Positions 49,653-60,555 are shown, counted from the first letter of the stretch. The stretch is DNA of 64,000 nucleotides from Aurantiochytrium sp. KH105 (GCA_003116975.1 BGKB01000080.1:124001-188000); one strand, 5' to 3'. Program-made: numbers and translations. Notes: a model not told the origin generated them from the letters alone.

Positions 49653-52600
49653 ATGGGCGCCGGCGACCCGAACCAGGTGAGGTCCATCGTGACCTCACTG
49701 AAGCAGTACTCCTCGTTCGGCCAGATGGCCAAGTACAACTGCTCGTGTCTCATGAGCCACATCCTGCCGCCCAACCCGGGCTGGCGCGAAAATGTACAGG
49801 CCTGCGTCGAGGCCGGCGGCCTCGAGGCGCTCCTCGCGCTTCTGCAAAAACACCCCAAGGACCTGGAGATGCTCAGGGGCGCCACCAACGGCCTGGGCGG
49901 TCTCACGACGAGCCCGGAAAACGCCGGCAAGCTCGCCAAAGCAGGAGGTGTCGAGGCCGCGCTCAGGGCCATGCTTGGCATGGAGGACGCCGCCGACGAT
50001 ATCGAGGCCGACGAGGTGGCCACCGCAGGATCCGAGCTCCTCGAAAGGATGGCCCGCTTTAACCCGGAGGCCATCATCGACTCCAAAGGCAGCATCGAAG
50101 CCGTCCTCGACGGCCTTCAGCACACAAAATCCGACCGCGTCAAGGCTGCCTGCGCGACCGTCGCGGACCGCGTCGGCATGTCGGACCGCGGCCACAAGGC
50201 GCTCTTGGACAAGGGCGCTCTTGAGGCCATTGTCAGCGCCATCGCCCCGGGCGTCGAGACCACCGAGGAAGTGCTCAAACCCACCTTCCGGCTGCTCGAG
50301 CGATTCGCGCAAGACCCGGCCGTTCTCGCGACCATGAAGGAGATGGGCCTTGTCGAGGCCCTCGTCCTGCAGCTCGAGGCACACTCGTCCAACGAGGGCC
50401 TCCTCCGCTCGGGCGGCCGTCTCCTGGCCAAGGTCGCCGGCGAGGACCTCGAGGCCGCCATCGAGCGCCTCCGTCGCGGTGGCCTCACCGAAGAGGCGCG
50501 CGAATTCACCACGGCGCTGCTCGCCAACCTTGCGCTCTCCCCCGAAAACGTCGAGCGCATTATTGCCAGCGACGGTGTGGCCGTGCTCATTAGCAACTTT
50601 TCGCAGTTCAGCCCCAAGAGCCAGGTCGCTGCTGCTCGCGCGCTCGGCCGTCTCGCGCACACTAGCAAGGAGCACGCCACTGAGATCATCGCCAAGGGTG
50701 GCGTCGAGGTCATGGTGGAGGCCATGCGCTCCGAGCCAGACAACGAGGAGCTCGTGTCCTCGTGCACGCAGGCCATCTCCAACTTGGCCACCTCGGGCCA
50801 GGACAACGCCGCCGCGGTCGATGCCAAGGGCGGTCTCCGCGCCGTCTTTGACTCGCTCCAGCAGAACCCTGGCTTTGAGACCAACAGCCAGGCCGCGCTC
50901 ACCATGACGAGCCAACTCGCCTCCATCGGCTTTGATGTCAATAAGCTCGTGCACATGGGCGCTGTCGAGAGCATTCTCACTGCCATGAGCGCCAATCTAA
51001 ACAGCGCGGATGTGCAGCGTTCCGGCTTCCGCAGTCTCACTGCCCTCATGAAGGCCGAGGGCGCGGCTCCCTCCAAGAAGGGCGGCATCAAGAGCGCTGC
51101 GCTTGCCATCGTTTCGTTCAAGGGCGGCCTCTCCGTCTTGGTCAACAGCCTCGAGCTGCACCGTTCTCGCGACCTCGTTGTCGTCCCGGCCATTGAGACC
51201 ATTGCCACTCTTGTCGCAATGGAAAAGTCGGCCGCCGATCGCCTTTCCAAGTCGAACGCGGTCGAGTCCGTTGTTTCGGCCGTGTTCACCCAGGTTCTCG
51301 CCTCGGCTCTTGGCAGCGTGCAGGCCACGGGCGCCATTTCGCGCATCTTTGAGACCCACGTGCGCCAGATTCTGGCCGCCCTCGTGTCCAAGCGCGATGC
51401 TGCTGGCCAAGTCAAGGCCGTCAGCACCGAGACCTCGGGCGTGGTCGCCGGCAAGCAGGCAAGTGCCGAGCAGCTCGAGACGGCCCTCATGTCTGTGACC
51501 ATCTTTGCCTGGGAACCTTCTCTTGCCAAGCAAATGGGTCAGGCCTCCCTTGGGTCCACGCTTGTGGCGAGCCTCAAGACGCTTTCGAACAACAACAGTC
51601 TGCCCATGCAGAACCAGCTCATGGCTGATTTTGCCCTTGCGGCGGCCTCGTTCACGCGCGCTGGCTCCGAGCACGTCGCCGCTCTCGATTCGGCCGGCCT
51701 CTCGCGCGTCCTCATTGACACCGTCAAGAAACACGCCAAGGCCATTGAAAGCACAATCTGCTGCATGCGCGGCCTTCGGGCCTTTGCGTTCAGCACCATG
51801 CTGCGCGAGAAGCTCGCGGGAGAGGGTGTCATCGAGGTTGGTGTTGGCGCCATGCGCGCCAACGCCGAGCTGCCCAACGTGTCTTTGGCGGCCCTCGACC
51901 TCTTCCTCACGCTCTCCAGCTCGGACAACTTGTGCCGCGATGTGGCCTTCAAGGGCGCCACGCGCCAGGGTATCAAGATGATCCAGGACAACTCGTCGTC
52001 CGAGGACTTTGAGCGCCCCACGGAGCGCGCGCTCATGGTCATGGAGCGCGTTGCGGGCAGTGGTTCTGGCACGGATGAAATTCGCAGTAATCTCGTCAAG
52101 CAGGGCGCCGTCGACGCCACCACGCGAGCCATGGACAGCTACCCGTGGTCCGAGGTCATTGAGAGCATTGGCTCGCGTCTGCTCAGCCGTCTTCTCGACG
52201 CAGGTAGCATTGAGGCCGAAATTGACAAGATGGAACACCTCGTTGGCGAGCTGCAAAAGGCGTCTCGCCCCGACACGGTCCTGCCCAAGCTGGCGCGCTC
52301 CATGGCCACTGTCGGTGCCTTGGCGCTTTCGCCCAACAACACGGCCGTGATGATCCGCAAGAATGCTGCTGGAATCGTGATCGAAGCGCTCAACACCATT
52401 GCCGGACTCGCGCTGACCAAGGAGCGTGAATTTGGCCGCCGCGCTGGTTTCCGTGCCCTCGGCCAGATCGCCGCCTCGTGTGGCCCGCTCGACGCTAGCC
52501 TTGGCGCCGAAGGTCTCATCGTGGACGCGCTCTCTGCCTCCGAGTCCAAGGTGACTTTGATCGAAAAGATTGGCGCCCTCAACTGTATCAAGAGCATGGC

Positions 52601-55600
52601 GACTGTGGAACCCACCGCCAACTCGCTCGTACGCGCCGGTGTCGTGGATCTTATTGTCAAGCTTATTCACGAGAACTCGAATGACGAAGCGCTCGTTACC
52701 GCCGCATTTGGCGCGCTGTCTTCCTTGGCGCAGCACAGGTCCGGCGCGGACAATTGCACACGTCTGGGAGTCAATGCGCTTGTTCTCAAGCTCATGCGCA
52801 ATTTTCAGGACTCGTGCTCCCCCCGCTTCTCGGAGGAAGGCTTTATGCTGCTCGCAAACCTCGCCCTTGTTGACTCCAACATTCACGAGCAGCTCGAGGG
52901 TGGCATCATCGACCTTGTCACGGCCACGCTAGACCAGCACTGCGACGACCCAGCCTCGCCCGAACCCCGCGTTCTCACCGCGGCCGTCTCGGTGCTCCAG
53001 CGTCTCTGCGTCTCGGAAGCGACCATTCGCAGCATCGTGCGCAAGGGTGCAATCTCCAAGATCATCAAGATCGCGTCCTCGAGTACCGTGTACCAGAGCG
53101 ACCCCGAGTGCATGGAAGCCGTCATCTTTCTCATCGAAACGTGCGCCATGGTTAAGGAGACGCACGAGACGCTTGCCAAGGCGGGCGCGGTGGATTTGAT
53201 CATGTCTGCGATGCACCAAAACGCGACCAACGAGAATGTTGCCGTGGTCGGCGCCAAGGCACTGCAGTCTCTTCTCGGAGCCAGCAGCGACACTGTGCGT
53301 GTTCTCGTGCAGGACATTAATCGGTTGGCAGCACAGCTCAAGAAGAAGCCGACGGATCGCGACACGCAAATGGCCCTCAACGCAGCCCTGCGCAACTTGG
53401 CTAACCTTACCCTTGTCGAGGGCGTCGTCACGCCCAAGGCGGCTGGCGACATTTCCAAGACGGCGGTCGATACCATGGAAATTGTGCAGAGCTCCATGGC
53501 GCCCGGTCCCGCGCGCACCGAGCTCATGTCCGCTGCGATCCAGATGCTCGGTCGTACGGCGCTGATTCCCGGCGCCTCCTCCAAGATTGACGCCGAGCGC
53601 GCAGTCAAAAAGCTGCTCGCCATCATCAAGGCCAACCAAGATGACGATGACGTTCTTGAAGCAGCCATGTTTGCACTCGGCAACCTCGCTGCCACAAACC
53701 CGGCTGCGGTCCGCGCCCTTGGCGCCCTTGGCGGCATCGCGCTTTTGGAGCAGACCATGAACGAGTCGGCGGAGAACGAGCACCTCCGTGAGGCCGCAGC
53801 GCGTGCGCTCGCAAAGATTCGCGGCGCCGCAGCGAGCGGTGCTGGAGCCCTCTCCCGCGATGGCGCCGGCGCAAGCGCTCTTACCGAGATCCTCGTCGCC
53901 GAGCGGAACGACCCTGCGGCAATGCAGGACTATCTGGCCGAAATCGGCTCGGGGCGTACGGGCGCGAGGGACTTGATGGCCATGCTTGGCGCATCCTCGT
54001 TCCTGACTGCCCCAGCGAACGTCCGCGGCGCCATGCTTCAGGCGCTGCAAGACCGCATCGACGCTGGCGATTCCCTGCAGGCAATTTCTGCCGCCGAGAT
54101 GAGCGGGCTTTTGGCCGGTCTTGAGACGCACTCCACAGAGACGCTCGACGTACTCGCTGCAATGGACCCTTCGTCGAGCGCCGCGCCCTTTGTCTCCGCG
54201 GGTGGTGTCGAAAAGCTCCTGGCCATTGTCCGGGAGCAGACGGGCAAGGACCCGGATGCCGTGCGTCGCGCGATCCAAGCTCTCAACCGTCTGGCTGCCG
54301 AAAACAAGGCTGGCGTCAGCAAGCTGATCGAGTGCGACGCCGCCGGTGCTGTGACCGCTGCGATGAAGGCCCACCAGGACGACGAAGCGCTCGTCAAGGA
54401 GAGCGTCGATCTGCTGTCCAAGTTGGCCGCCGCTCGCGGCGTCGCCAAGGTTGGCATGACAGCCGAAACGATGCGTCTCTTGAATCGTGCGCTCGACGAT
54501 TACGGCGCGGACCGCGCGCTGCACCGCGACGCGAGCAAACTCGTGGACGGTCTTTCTGGTATCTACAAGGAGGAATCGGTCGACATGGTGGGCGCGCGTC
54601 TCGACGCTGCGCTGCTGGCCATGGGTGGCGCGTCCCACATCAAGGAGCTCTACGACGAGAACGGCAAGCCTTACTATCACAACGTCAAGACGGGCGAGAC
54701 AACGTGGGACCCGCCAGAGGAGTACCTCGATGCGCGTGGCGCCATGGCAGCGGCCTCCAAGCTGTCTGACTCACACAAGGACAACGTCCAGGAGGTTGAT
54801 CCTGCCGTTCTCCGTGGTGCTGTCGCGCGCTTCAACGAGCACACCGAGGAGCCTGCACGTTTGACGGATCTCGCCTCCGCGCTCGGTGTGTTGGCCACCA
54901 ACGAGACCAACCGTCAGGAGATCGCCCAGGCTGGCGGCCTCGAGGCCATCATCGCCGCGCTCAACGGTGACAATGTGGACCCCGAGTTCCTCGCTGCGGC
55001 GCTGCACCTGCTGAACCAGTTTGCTCGCAATGACTTTTTCAAGCAGCAGATTGCCGAACTGGGCGGTATCGAGGCCATTATTCTTATCATGCTCAAGTTC
55101 ATTGAGCATGTGATTGTCGTTGAGAAGTGCGCTGCTCTTCTTGCCAACTTGTGCTACCAGTGCGCGGAGAATGTGGACCAGGTGATGCACTACAACGGTG
55201 TCTCGGCTGTTTCGCAGGCCATGGCGCGTTACCCAAAGGAGTCGCTCTTGCTGTACTCTTCCATGGTGCTGCTGTCGAACCTCATGTTTGGCAATGACGA
55301 GAACAAGCTCGTCATCGGTCGCGAGGTTGGTCTCCAGGTTATTCAAGTGGTCCGCACGCATTTCAAGGACGCCAAGCTCTTCAAGGCGGCCCTGCGCGCC
55401 ATTGGTAACATGACCTTTCTCGACGAGAATATTCTTCTCGTGGTGACGAACGGTGCCACCAAGTGCATTGTTGCCGGCATGTCCGCCAACGAGGACAACC
55501 TCGAGCTGCAGCAGCTGTCGATTGAAGTCATTGGCAACCTGGGATCGTACAGCGAGGATGACCCGAAGCAACGTGGAAGGATTCAGCGCGGCGAGCAAAC

Positions 55601-56942
55601 CTCGGTCTATGACATTATTCTCGTCGAGGGCGGCGCCAAGCGCATCCTGGAGACCATTGCGCACTCCGAGGAGGCTTCGCTGATGATGAGCGGTCTCGAA
55701 GCGCTTTCGAACCTTTCGTCAAGCCCGGTCGTGGTCGACAAGCTGGTAAACATGGGCATTGTGCCTGTGGTCTTTGAGGCCATGTCCAAGTACGATTGGG
55801 ACGAAGATCTTGTCGAGAAGGCTATGCGTCTGGTGGCTATCCTCACGTACTCGAGCGACGCCATCAAGGTGATCGAGGAGTCGGACGGTGTCCAGGTTAT
55901 CCTTGCGGCCATGGAAGCGCATGAGGACCAGGCTGAGTTCCTGGCGAACGGCGCAGCCGCCCTCAAGAACCTTGCTGCCGTCGAGTCGCTCCGCGAGGAG
56001 ATCGGCAAGCTCGGTGGCGTGCCTACCATCCTTTCGCTTTGGGAGAAGAACATGCGTTCGCTCACCTTTCTCCAGGAGGCCACAACCCTGTTTATCCGCC
56101 TTTCACGCTCCGAGAAGATTTCAGAGGAAATCACCACCAAGGGCATGAACCTGATTCTCGAGGCGCTGGAGGTGTACAAGGACGATGTGAGCTTCTTGGT
56201 GCCGGCGTTCACGCTGATTGGTCACCTTGCTTTCGCGCCTGCTAACCTGACTCCCATTATTCAGTATGGTGGCGTGACGGTGCTCATTGACAGCATTCTC
56301 GAGCACCCCGAGTCCAAGGCGTTGGTCATTCGCGGCATTCAGAGTCTCGACAACCTTGCTTCAACCTCGGCAGAGCACTCGAAGATTGTCATTGATGCCG
56401 GTGGCCAGGAAACCATCAAGGAAGTGGCTGCCGCGTACTCGAACGACCCCGAGGTCGTTCAGGTGTGCAAGTCTGCGCTGCTGTCGATGCAGCCGACCGT
56501 GGAGCGCCGTCGCGCGCGCCCACGTTACGCGTTTGGCGACCGCAACGAGGAGTTCCGTCCCAGCGGCGAGGATCCTCTCAAGGAATACCGCAACATGCTC
56601 AAGACCGGCGCCGTGTTCACGGAGTGGTCGAACGGTTCGCCGCAGACGCGGCATTTGCTCGTCAAGCCCGATTGGAAGTCCATCGCTTGGAAGGATCCCA
56701 AAAAGGGTGCACGTTCCGAGACTTCGCTGTACTTGCGTGACATCCGCCATGTGCGCTCTGGTCTGCACGACGGGCACAAGCACCGCCGTCGCCAGGCGAA
56801 CGAGAAGTGCGCCTTTAGCATCGTCGCGCGCGCCACCAGCCTCGACCTCGAGGCCAAGTCTGAAGAAGACCGTCGCCGTTGGGTCGCTGCGCTCTCGGCC
56901 CTCATTAACACTTACCGTAACGAGCCGCAGTGGCTCCGCTAA
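49653..56942 (+). CDS. Giant armadillo-repeat protein with WW and PH domains
   Basis: 2,429 residues from an ideal CACCATGGG start. Nearly the whole length is armadillo/HEAT-like helical repeats of about 42 residues (for example GGVEVMVEAM, then LVSSCTQAISNLA). Near 1,660-1,690 a WW domain interrupts them (YDENGKPYYHNVKTGETTWDPP), which should bind proline-rich ligands. Armadillo repeats resume to about 2,290. A PH-like domain ends the protein (about 2,309-2,425; TGAVFTEWSNG, ending SEEDRRRWVAALSALI), which could bind phosphoinositides or protein. A large scaffold at a membrane or cytoskeletal site is inferred. Codon use is strongly GC3-biased, stronger than in the LRR genes, suggesting high expression. 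AATAAA overlaps the TAA stop. Confidence 0.88.
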   Translation: MGAGDPNQVRSIVTSLKQYSSFGQMAKYNCSCLMSHILPPNPGWRENVQACVEAGGLEALLALLQKHPKDLEMLRGATNGLGGLTTSPENAGKLAKAGGVEAALRAMLGMEDAADDIEADEVATAGSELLERMARFNPEAIIDSKGSIEAVLDGLQHTKSDRVKAACATVADRVGMSDRGHKALLDKGALEAIVSAIAPGVETTEEVLKPTFRLLERFAQDPAVLATMKEMGLVEALVLQLEAHSSNEGLLRSGGRLLAKVAGEDLEAAIERLRRGGLTEEAREFTTALLANLALSPENVERIIASDGVAVLISNFSQFSPKSQVAAARALGRLAHTSKEHATEIIAKGGVEVMVEAMRSEPDNEELVSSCTQAISNLATSGQDNAAAVDAKGGLRAVFDSLQQNPGFETNSQAALTMTSQLASIGFDVNKLVHMGAVESILTAMSANLNSADVQRSGFRSLTALMKAEGAAPSKKGGIKSAALAIVSFKGGLSVLVNSLELHRSRDLVVVPAIETIATLVAMEKSAADRLSKSNAVESVVSAVFTQVLASALGSVQATGAISRIFETHVRQILAALVSKRDAAGQVKAVSTETSGVVAGKQASAEQLETALMSVTIFAWEPSLAKQMGQASLGSTLVASLKTLSNNNSLPMQNQLMADFALAAASFTRAGSEHVAALDSAGLSRVLIDTVKKHAKAIESTICCMRGLRAFAFSTMLREKLAGEGVIEVGVGAMRANAELPNVSLAALDLFLTLSSSDNLCRDVAFKGATRQGIKMIQDNSSSEDFERPTERALMVMERVAGSGSGTDEIRSNLVKQGAVDATTRAMDSYPWSEVIESIGSRLLSRLLDAGSIEAEIDKMEHLVGELQKASRPDTVLPKLARSMATVGALALSPNNTAVMIRKNAAGIVIEALNTIAGLALTKEREFGRRAGFRALGQIAASCGPLDASLGAEGLIVDALSASESKVTLIEKIGALNCIKSMATVEPTANSLVRAGVVDLIVKLIHENSNDEALVTAAFGALSSLAQHRSGADNCTRLGVNALVLKLMRNFQDSCSPRFSEEGFMLLANLALVDSNIHEQLEGGIIDLVTATLDQHCDDPASPEPRVLTAAVSVLQRLCVSEATIRSIVRKGAISKIIKIASSSTVYQSDPECMEAVIFLIETCAMVKETHETLAKAGAVDLIMSAMHQNATNENVAVVGAKALQSLLGASSDTVRVLVQDINRLAAQLKKKPTDRDTQMALNAALRNLANLTLVEGVVTPKAAGDISKTAVDTMEIVQSSMAPGPARTELMSAAIQMLGRTALIPGASSKIDAERAVKKLLAIIKANQDDDDVLEAAMFALGNLAATNPAAVRALGALGGIALLEQTMNESAENEHLREAAARALAKIRGAAASGAGALSRDGAGASALTEILVAERNDPAAMQDYLAEIGSGRTGARDLMAMLGASSFLTAPANVRGAMLQALQDRIDAGDSLQAISAAEMSGLLAGLETHSTETLDVLAAMDPSSSAAPFVSAGGVEKLLAIVREQTGKDPDAVRRAIQALNRLAAENKAGVSKLIECDAAGAVTAAMKAHQDDEALVKESVDLLSKLAAARGVAKVGMTAETMRLLNRALDDYGADRALHRDASKLVDGLSGIYKEESVDMVGARLDAALLAMGGASHIKELYDENGKPYYHNVKTGETTWDPPEEYLDARGAMAAASKLSDSHKDNVQEVDPAVLRGAVARFNEHTEEPARLTDLASALGVLATNETNRQEIAQAGGLEAIIAALNGDNVDPEFLAAALHLLNQFARNDFFKQQIAELGGIEAIILIMLKFIEHVIVVEKCAALLANLCYQCAENVDQVMHYNGVSAVSQAMARYPKESLLLYSSMVLLSNLMFGNDENKLVIGREVGLQVIQVVRTHFKDAKLFKAALRAIGNMTFLDENILLVVTNGATKCIVAGMSANEDNLELQQLSIEVIGNLGSYSEDDPKQRGRIQRGEQTSVYDIILVEGGAKRILETIAHSEEASLMMSGLEALSNLSSSPVVVDKLVNMGIVPVVFEAMSKYDWDEDLVEKAMRLVAILTYSSDAIKVIEESDGVQVILAAMEAHEDQAEFLANGAAALKNLAAVESLREEIGKLGGVPTILSLWEKNMRSLTFLQEATTLFIRLSRSEKISEEITTKGMNLILEALEVYKDDVSFLVPAFTLIGHLAFAPANLTPIIQYGGVTVLIDSILEHPESKALVIRGIQSLDNLASTSAEHSKIVIDAGGQETIKEVAAAYSNDPEVVQVCKSALLSMQPTVERRRARPRYAFGDRNEEFRPSGEDPLKEYRNMLKTGAVFTEWSNGSPQTRHLLVKPDWKSIAWKDPKKGARSETSLYLRDIRHVRSGLHDGHKHRRRQANEKCAFSIVARATSLDLEAKSEEDRRRWVAALSALINTYRNEPQWLR

Positions 56943-57298
56943 TAAAAGAATGCTCGCTCGGCGCGCTCGTGAGCTCTCTGTACTTCTTCCTCCCCCCCCC
57001 CCCCCCCTTAAGAATCGATGTTTTGTTGTTTTTCACTTTCCTTGTCGTTCCAAGCGTCCTCAAGTCAAGTCGGTATCCGAATTCGGCATGACGATCATGA
57101 TGCAACCGATGCGACCAACTTCGACGATCCATCGATCAATCGATCGATCGATGGAGAACGAAGGAACGGGCTTCCGTTCGCTGTCGTTCGCGCGGTGCCA
57201 GCGTGGCGCTTTCATGTACATCACAGTCTGTCTGATCAAGGGTTTTCTTTCCTCCTCCCCCTCTCGGCCTGACTGTGAGCTGTTCCAGGTCGTTCTTG

Positions 57299-57358
57299 CC
57301 ATCATCAGCATCATCATTTTCATCATCATCGTTATCATCACCATCAACATTATTATCA
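57299..57358. repeat. CAT-rich trinucleotide tract
   Basis: Imperfect CAT/CATCAT units with AAC and TTA interruptions. Confidence 0.85.
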
Positions 57359-57565
57359 CCGCCCTCGCCTTGAGCAGATAAACGCGCTCTTAATAAATCC
57401 TGCTCGATCCCGGCCGCCGCGTCATCCGTGGCGCCTCGAAGCGGCTGCGCGTCTGCGGCGGGTCTCGCGGCGCGGTTGGTCGCGGCGGCGGCGGCGTTGT
57501 GCGCAGGGCGCGGCCAAGAAAAGGCGCGCCCGCTTGCTGACCCGACTGACCGTGAGAGCCGCCGC

Positions 57566-57836
57566 GCGCAAGTGCGGAATGCGCCGCGCGCAAGTGCAGA
57601 ATGCCGCGCGGAAAGGGCTTTATCGCCTTCCGCCGCCCTTGCCCGGCATTTCAAAAACCCAGTTTGAAGCCAAAACAATCTATCCGTTCTATTCCCGTTC
57701 CTTTCCGGCGCAGCTTGGCCTGCTTTCCTCCGCTTTCCGGGGTCCCGGCCGTTCTCTCCGCAGCCGGCGGCTCGAGGTCTGTATCTTTCTCTCGCGCCCT
57801 ATTCTGCACTTCCGGGCGATTCCGTCCACTTGCGGC
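57566..57836. promoter_or_regulatory. Phased CAAGTG..GAAT elements upstream of HslU
   Basis: GCGCAAGTGC followed by GAAT occurs at 57,566 and 57,588. The inverted form occurs at 57,826 (CCACTTGCGG), with a weaker copy (GCACTTCC) at 57,806, again 20 bases apart. The elements match the cluster in the phosphoesterase/ASF1 promoter. Confidence 0.45.
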
Positions 57837-58228
57837 GCCGAAAGGTTGGGTTTGCAGGGGGGGGCGGAAGTAGGCTATAGCCGGGAGAAAGCGGGAGGCG
57901 AGAAGGCGACCTCGAGCGATGCGATGCATCGAGAAACACAGAACAGACGCACGACTCGCGCGAGCACGCACGCACGCACGCGGGCGCGGAGGAGCGGAGC
58001 GAGGCCCCTCGCGCGAGGCGGGCGCGGCAGGGGCGCGGCAGGCGCGGCGGCCAGCGCGAGCGCGCGCGCGCGGCGGAGCGGGCGATCCCGCGGTCCGCGG
58101 ATCGGCATCGGCGGCATCGACGACGCCGACGAGCACGCGCAAAAGCTCGAGCTGCGCGAGAGCGGCAGAGACAGGGCCGGAGCGCGGCGGGAGGGAGGCG
58201 CGCGCGGACGCGGAGGAGGAGAGGCACG

Positions 58229-60103
58229 ATGATGAAGACCGCGCTCGCAGCGATCCCCAGGTCGAAGGCGGCGGCAGCGGAGAGTGGCGCGCTGGCCAGG
58301 GCGCTTCGCGCAGGCGCCGCCGCCAAGGCGCAAGAAGCGCTGCCCTCGCGCGCCGCGGCGACCGCCGGCGCGGAGGTCGAGGGCGCCTTCGCGCGCGCAG
58401 GACTCGTACGCGGACTTACCACGCGGGCCTCGGCATCCCCCGCGCCGAAGGCTGCGCTCGCGCAGCAAAAGGCCAGTGTAAGCCTCGCCTGGGAGCACCT
58501 CGCGCAGCTCGCGGCCAAGGACGAGGAGGACGGCGAGAAAAAGAAGAAGGACAAGGAGGAGGTCGACAGCGCCAAGGCCACCAAGGAGACCGAGGAGGAA
58601 AAGGAGGGCGGCGAAGATGACGACGACGATGATGACGACGACGAAGACGAGCTCGCCGCCGCCGCCGCCGCGATGCTCGGCGACAGCAAGCTGTCCGGCC
58701 TCCTGAACCAGACCCCGCTCAAGCCGAGTGAGATCGTGAGCGAGCTGGACAAGCACATTGTGGGCCAGCGCGAGGCGAAGCGGTCCGTGGCGATTGCCCT
58801 GCGCAACCGCTGGCGGCGCCTGCAGCTTGGCGAGGACCTCCGGGACGAGGTCCAGCCGAAAAACATTCTCATGATTGGCCCCACGGGCTGCGGCAAGACA
58901 GAGATTGCGAGGAGGCTCGCGAAGCTGGCTCAGGCGCCCTTTGTCAAGGTCGAGGCGACCAAGTTCACGGAAGTTGGTTTCCACGGCCGCGACGTCGACA
59001 AGATCATTCAGGACCTTGTCGAGTCGAGCATGCAGATCACGAAGCAGATCAAGATGGAGGCCCAAGCCCGCGAGGTGGAGCGCGCCGTAGAGGCGCAGAT
59101 TCTCGACATTCTCACGGGCAAGAGCAGCAAGGCGACGCGCAAGTCCTTCCGCGAGCTTCTTCGCAAGGGCGAGCTCGACAAGCACAGCATTACCATTGAG
59201 GCCCCGGCGCAGGGACCTCCTGGCGGCCAGTTTCCCGTGGCGATCGAGGGCAACTCGCCCAACCCGGTCCAGATGAACCAGCTCTTTGCGCAGCTCGGCA
59301 AGATGATGGGCGGCCAGAAGAAGGAGCGCCGCAAGATGACCATCGCGGAGGCCAAGCGCGTGCTGGCTGACATGGAGATGGACCAGCGCCTCGAGAACGT
59401 GGACATGACCAAGGAAGCGATTCACCTCGCCGAGCAGAACGGCATCGTCTTCATTGACGAAATCGACAAGATCGTGAGCGGCGACTCGCGCAGCTCTGCC
59501 GACGCCTCGGCCGAGGGCGTGCAGCGCGATCTGCTCCCGCTCATCGAGGGGTCCGTCATCAACACCAAGCACGGCAACGTGAACACGAACCATGTGCTTT
59601 TCATCACCTCGGGCGCCTTCCACCTTTCCTCCCCCTCGGATCTCCTTCCCGAGCTCCAGGGCCGCCTTCCCATCCGCGTTGAGCTCCAGGGGCTCACCGA
59701 GAAGGACCTTTACCGCATCCTCACCGTGCCGCAGGCCAACCTCGTGACCCAGCAGATCAACTTGCTGCGCACCGAGGGTGTCGAGGTCAAGTTTGCCGCC
59801 GACGCCATCGAGTACATGGCCCACATCGCCGCCGAGGTCAACAACACGATTGAGAACATTGGCGCGCGTCGCCTGCACACCATCATGGAGCGCGTTGTGG
59901 AGGAGATCTCCTTCTTCGCTCCTGAGCTGATCGAGCACTTTAAGAACGGCTCCGAGCTCGAGGACCCGGAGCTCGCCAAGACCTACAAGGTGGAGGCTGG
60001 TGAGGGCGATGATCTCCCTACCATCACGATCACCAAGGATATTGTGGCGAGCAAGATTGGCGATTTGCTGCAAGAGTCTGATTTTGATCGCTTCATCCTT
60101 TAG
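58229..60103 (+). CDS. hslU: HslU (ClpY) AAA+ ATPase of the HslUV protease, likely mitochondrial
   Basis: 624 residues from the ATG at 58,229. HslU unfolds substrates and feeds them to the HslV peptidase. Family blocks are near-bacterial: PSEIVSELDKHIVGQ, RSVAIALRNRWRR, Walker A GPTGCGKT, KVEATKFTEVGF, Walker B IVFIDEIDK, LLPLIEGS, ITSGAFH and the tail SDFDRFIL that docks into HslV. Bacterial HslU has a GYVG pore loop; here it reads GFHG. An alanine/arginine-rich N-terminus (about 1-75) suits a mitochondrial presequence and is followed by an unusual charged linker with an acidic run (about 95-150). It diverges little from bacteria, as expected for a mitochondrial relic. HslV is not in this window. 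Confidence 0.97.
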   Translation: MMKTALAAIPRSKAAAAESGALARALRAGAAAKAQEALPSRAAATAGAEVEGAFARAGLVRGLTTRASASPAPKAALAQQKASVSLAWEHLAQLAAKDEEDGEKKKKDKEEVDSAKATKETEEEKEGGEDDDDDDDDDEDELAAAAAAMLGDSKLSGLLNQTPLKPSEIVSELDKHIVGQREAKRSVAIALRNRWRRLQLGEDLRDEVQPKNILMIGPTGCGKTEIARRLAKLAQAPFVKVEATKFTEVGFHGRDVDKIIQDLVESSMQITKQIKMEAQAREVERAVEAQILDILTGKSSKATRKSFRELLRKGELDKHSITIEAPAQGPPGGQFPVAIEGNSPNPVQMNQLFAQLGKMMGGQKKERRKMTIAEAKRVLADMEMDQRLENVDMTKEAIHLAEQNGIVFIDEIDKIVSGDSRSSADASAEGVQRDLLPLIEGSVINTKHGNVNTNHVLFITSGAFHLSSPSDLLPELQGRLPIRVELQGLTEKDLYRILTVPQANLVTQQINLLRTEGVEVKFAADAIEYMAHIAAEVNNTIENIGARRLHTIMERVVEEISFFAPELIEHFKNGSELEDPELAKTYKVEAGEGDDLPTITITKDIVASKIGDLLQESDFDRFIL

Positions 60104-60555
60104 TTCCTTCTTACTTACTTTCTCCATCCTTTATTCCTCCTACCTTAAGGTTATAACCCGCGAGACCTGTAGACATGATCTCCCCATTGGGCTGACTAAC
60201 TCTTTTCCTTTTGTTTCTAGATCTGCCCGTTTGGGTCCCGATTTCTTCTTTTCTTTTCTCCAGAAAAGACCATTCGTTCAAGACGCAACATGACAGAGGT
60301 TGTTCTTCTTTTCCTTGGCCCACGTGCACACATCAAATGTATGTGGGGATTCTCAGACCTTTTGCTTCTCAGCGGCAGATTTCCAGGAAAATCCCGGGCA
60401 ACTCGAACGTTCACGTGTGCAGTCCATTGGAAACTCAAAAGGCGCGACGCCAACAAAATTGGCTAACACTTCGCCACGCTTGCCCTAGTACGAGACGATT
60501 CGATCTTCTCTGCCACGAGACGAGAAGACAAGAGAAGAGAGACAGCGAAGAAGGC
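60104..60555. other. Convergent intergenic region, HslU / MIC19-like
   Basis: 452 bases between two 3' ends. The first part is pyrimidine-rich and AT-richer. No gene or repeat seen. Confidence 0.5.

Larger units (their letters stand above)
56943..58228. other. Intergenic/promoter region upstream of HslU
   Basis: About 1.3 kb with a 16-base C run (56,992-57,007), (ATCG)n at about 57,124-57,150, a CAT-rich tract (57,299-57,358), a phased CAAGTG element cluster (57,566-57,836) and GC-rich leader sequence. No gene is supported. Confidence 0.6.

Noticed and set aside
49695..54680. Minus-strand frames of 419, 629 and 583 codons opposite the armadillo gene
   Set aside because: They mirror the strong GC3 bias of the real gene, show no domain and lie wholly antisense to a clear armadillo/WW/PH protein.
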